A stretch of DNA of 5,178 nt from CAYWBI01 sp964456445 (GTDB taxonomy: Bacteria > Calditrichota > Calditrichia > Calditrichales > J004). The stretch lies in the NCBI GenBank assembly GCA_964456445.1, contig CAYWBI010000239.1, positions 1 through 5,178 on the forward strand. Direction: 5' to 3'. Under the pieces are notes generated by a model. The model did no database searches and was not told the origin of the DNA. It worked only from the letters and a program-made list of their open reading frames with translations. Shown here piece by piece: positions 5,028-5,178 of the stretch (the first letter of the stretch is position 1; every line of letters starts with the position of its first letter). Position numbers and translations under genes: made by a program.

Positions 5028-5178
5028 TCAAATAATCTCCAGCACCTTTTCCGGCGGGCGGCCCAGCGCCACCTTGTTCCCATAAACCACGATGGGGCGT
5101 TCGATCAGCTTGGGGTTTTCCGCCATCACCTTGCACCATTCCATATCGCTCAGGTCGGAATTTTTGGACAAGCCCAAC
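5028..5178 (-). CDS. arsC: ArsC/Spx-family arsenate reductase, C-terminal part (5' end off the window)
   Basis: Reading the minus strand from 5177 gives 49 codons and a TGA at 5028-5030. The peptide contains MAENPKLIERPIVVYGNKVA followed by LGRPPEKVLEII, the typical C-terminus of the small (about 115-residue) glutaredoxin-coupled arsenate reductases and their ArsC/YffB-like relatives. The arginine of ERPIV and that of GRPPE match conserved, oxyanion-site-associated arginines of the family. The active-site cysteine near the N-terminus is outside the window, so arsenate reduction cannot be confirmed; many such paralogues are of uncertain substrate. I counted 82 G+C in 150 bases (about 55%), with mostly G or C in third positions, unlike the AT-rich gene beside it. 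It is co-oriented with that gene but separated by 153 bases, so an operon is unlikely. Confidence 0.8.
   Translation of the reverse strand, partial: LGLSKNSDLSDMEWCKVMAENPKLIERPIVVYGNKVALGRPPEKVLEII

Overview
The window looks like an accessory region of a Bacteroidota/Chlorobiota-type genome, most likely Ignavibacteria or a close relative. This rests on two things. The two large plus-strand genes resemble the secreted beta-propeller-like lipoproteins with a DTTSH..TW N-terminus that I associate with that group, and the small exported proteins have Bacteroidota-style signal peptides ending in AQA-like sites. The assignment is from memory of family style, not from a search.

Layout. (1) 1-358 (+): C-terminal two thirds of a PIN-domain (VapC-like) protein; the N-terminal part is in another frame or off the left edge. 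(2) 470-3722 (+): a two-gene cassette present twice in tandem. Each cassette has a conserved leader, a ~355-residue lipoprotein (560-1645 and 2037-3098) and a small exported protein (1664-1939 and 3133 to about 3722). The first small gene is cut short by an apparent deletion that joins it to the next leader. The second is split by two frame changes. (3) 3723-3815: a third leader copy, 84/93 identical to the first, with ATA where the first has the ATG start; no lipoprotein follows it. (4) 3843-4874 (-): an intact AT-rich gene for a zinc-finger / winged-helix-like / nucleoside 2-deoxyribosyltransferase-like protein, the best candidate here for a defence or nucleotide-metabolism effector. (5) 4875-5027: AT-rich intergenic DNA with a possible degenerate fourth leader copy. 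(6) 5028-5178 (-): C-terminal 49 codons of an ArsC-family arsenate reductase, GC-rich and chromosomal in character.

How it fits together. The lipoprotein and small exported gene are adjacent and co-oriented in both copies, so they probably work together at the cell surface; what they do is unknown. The leaders and a 73-base identical block at the start of each mature lipoprotein are places where homologous recombination could add, delete or exchange cassettes. The truncated small gene and the orphan leader look like results of that process. The deoxyribosyltransferase-like gene lies exactly where a third cassette would be expected, in the opposite orientation and with different base composition, so it may have replaced one. 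No CRISPR array, tRNA, rRNA, transposase, integrase or reverse transcriptase is visible.
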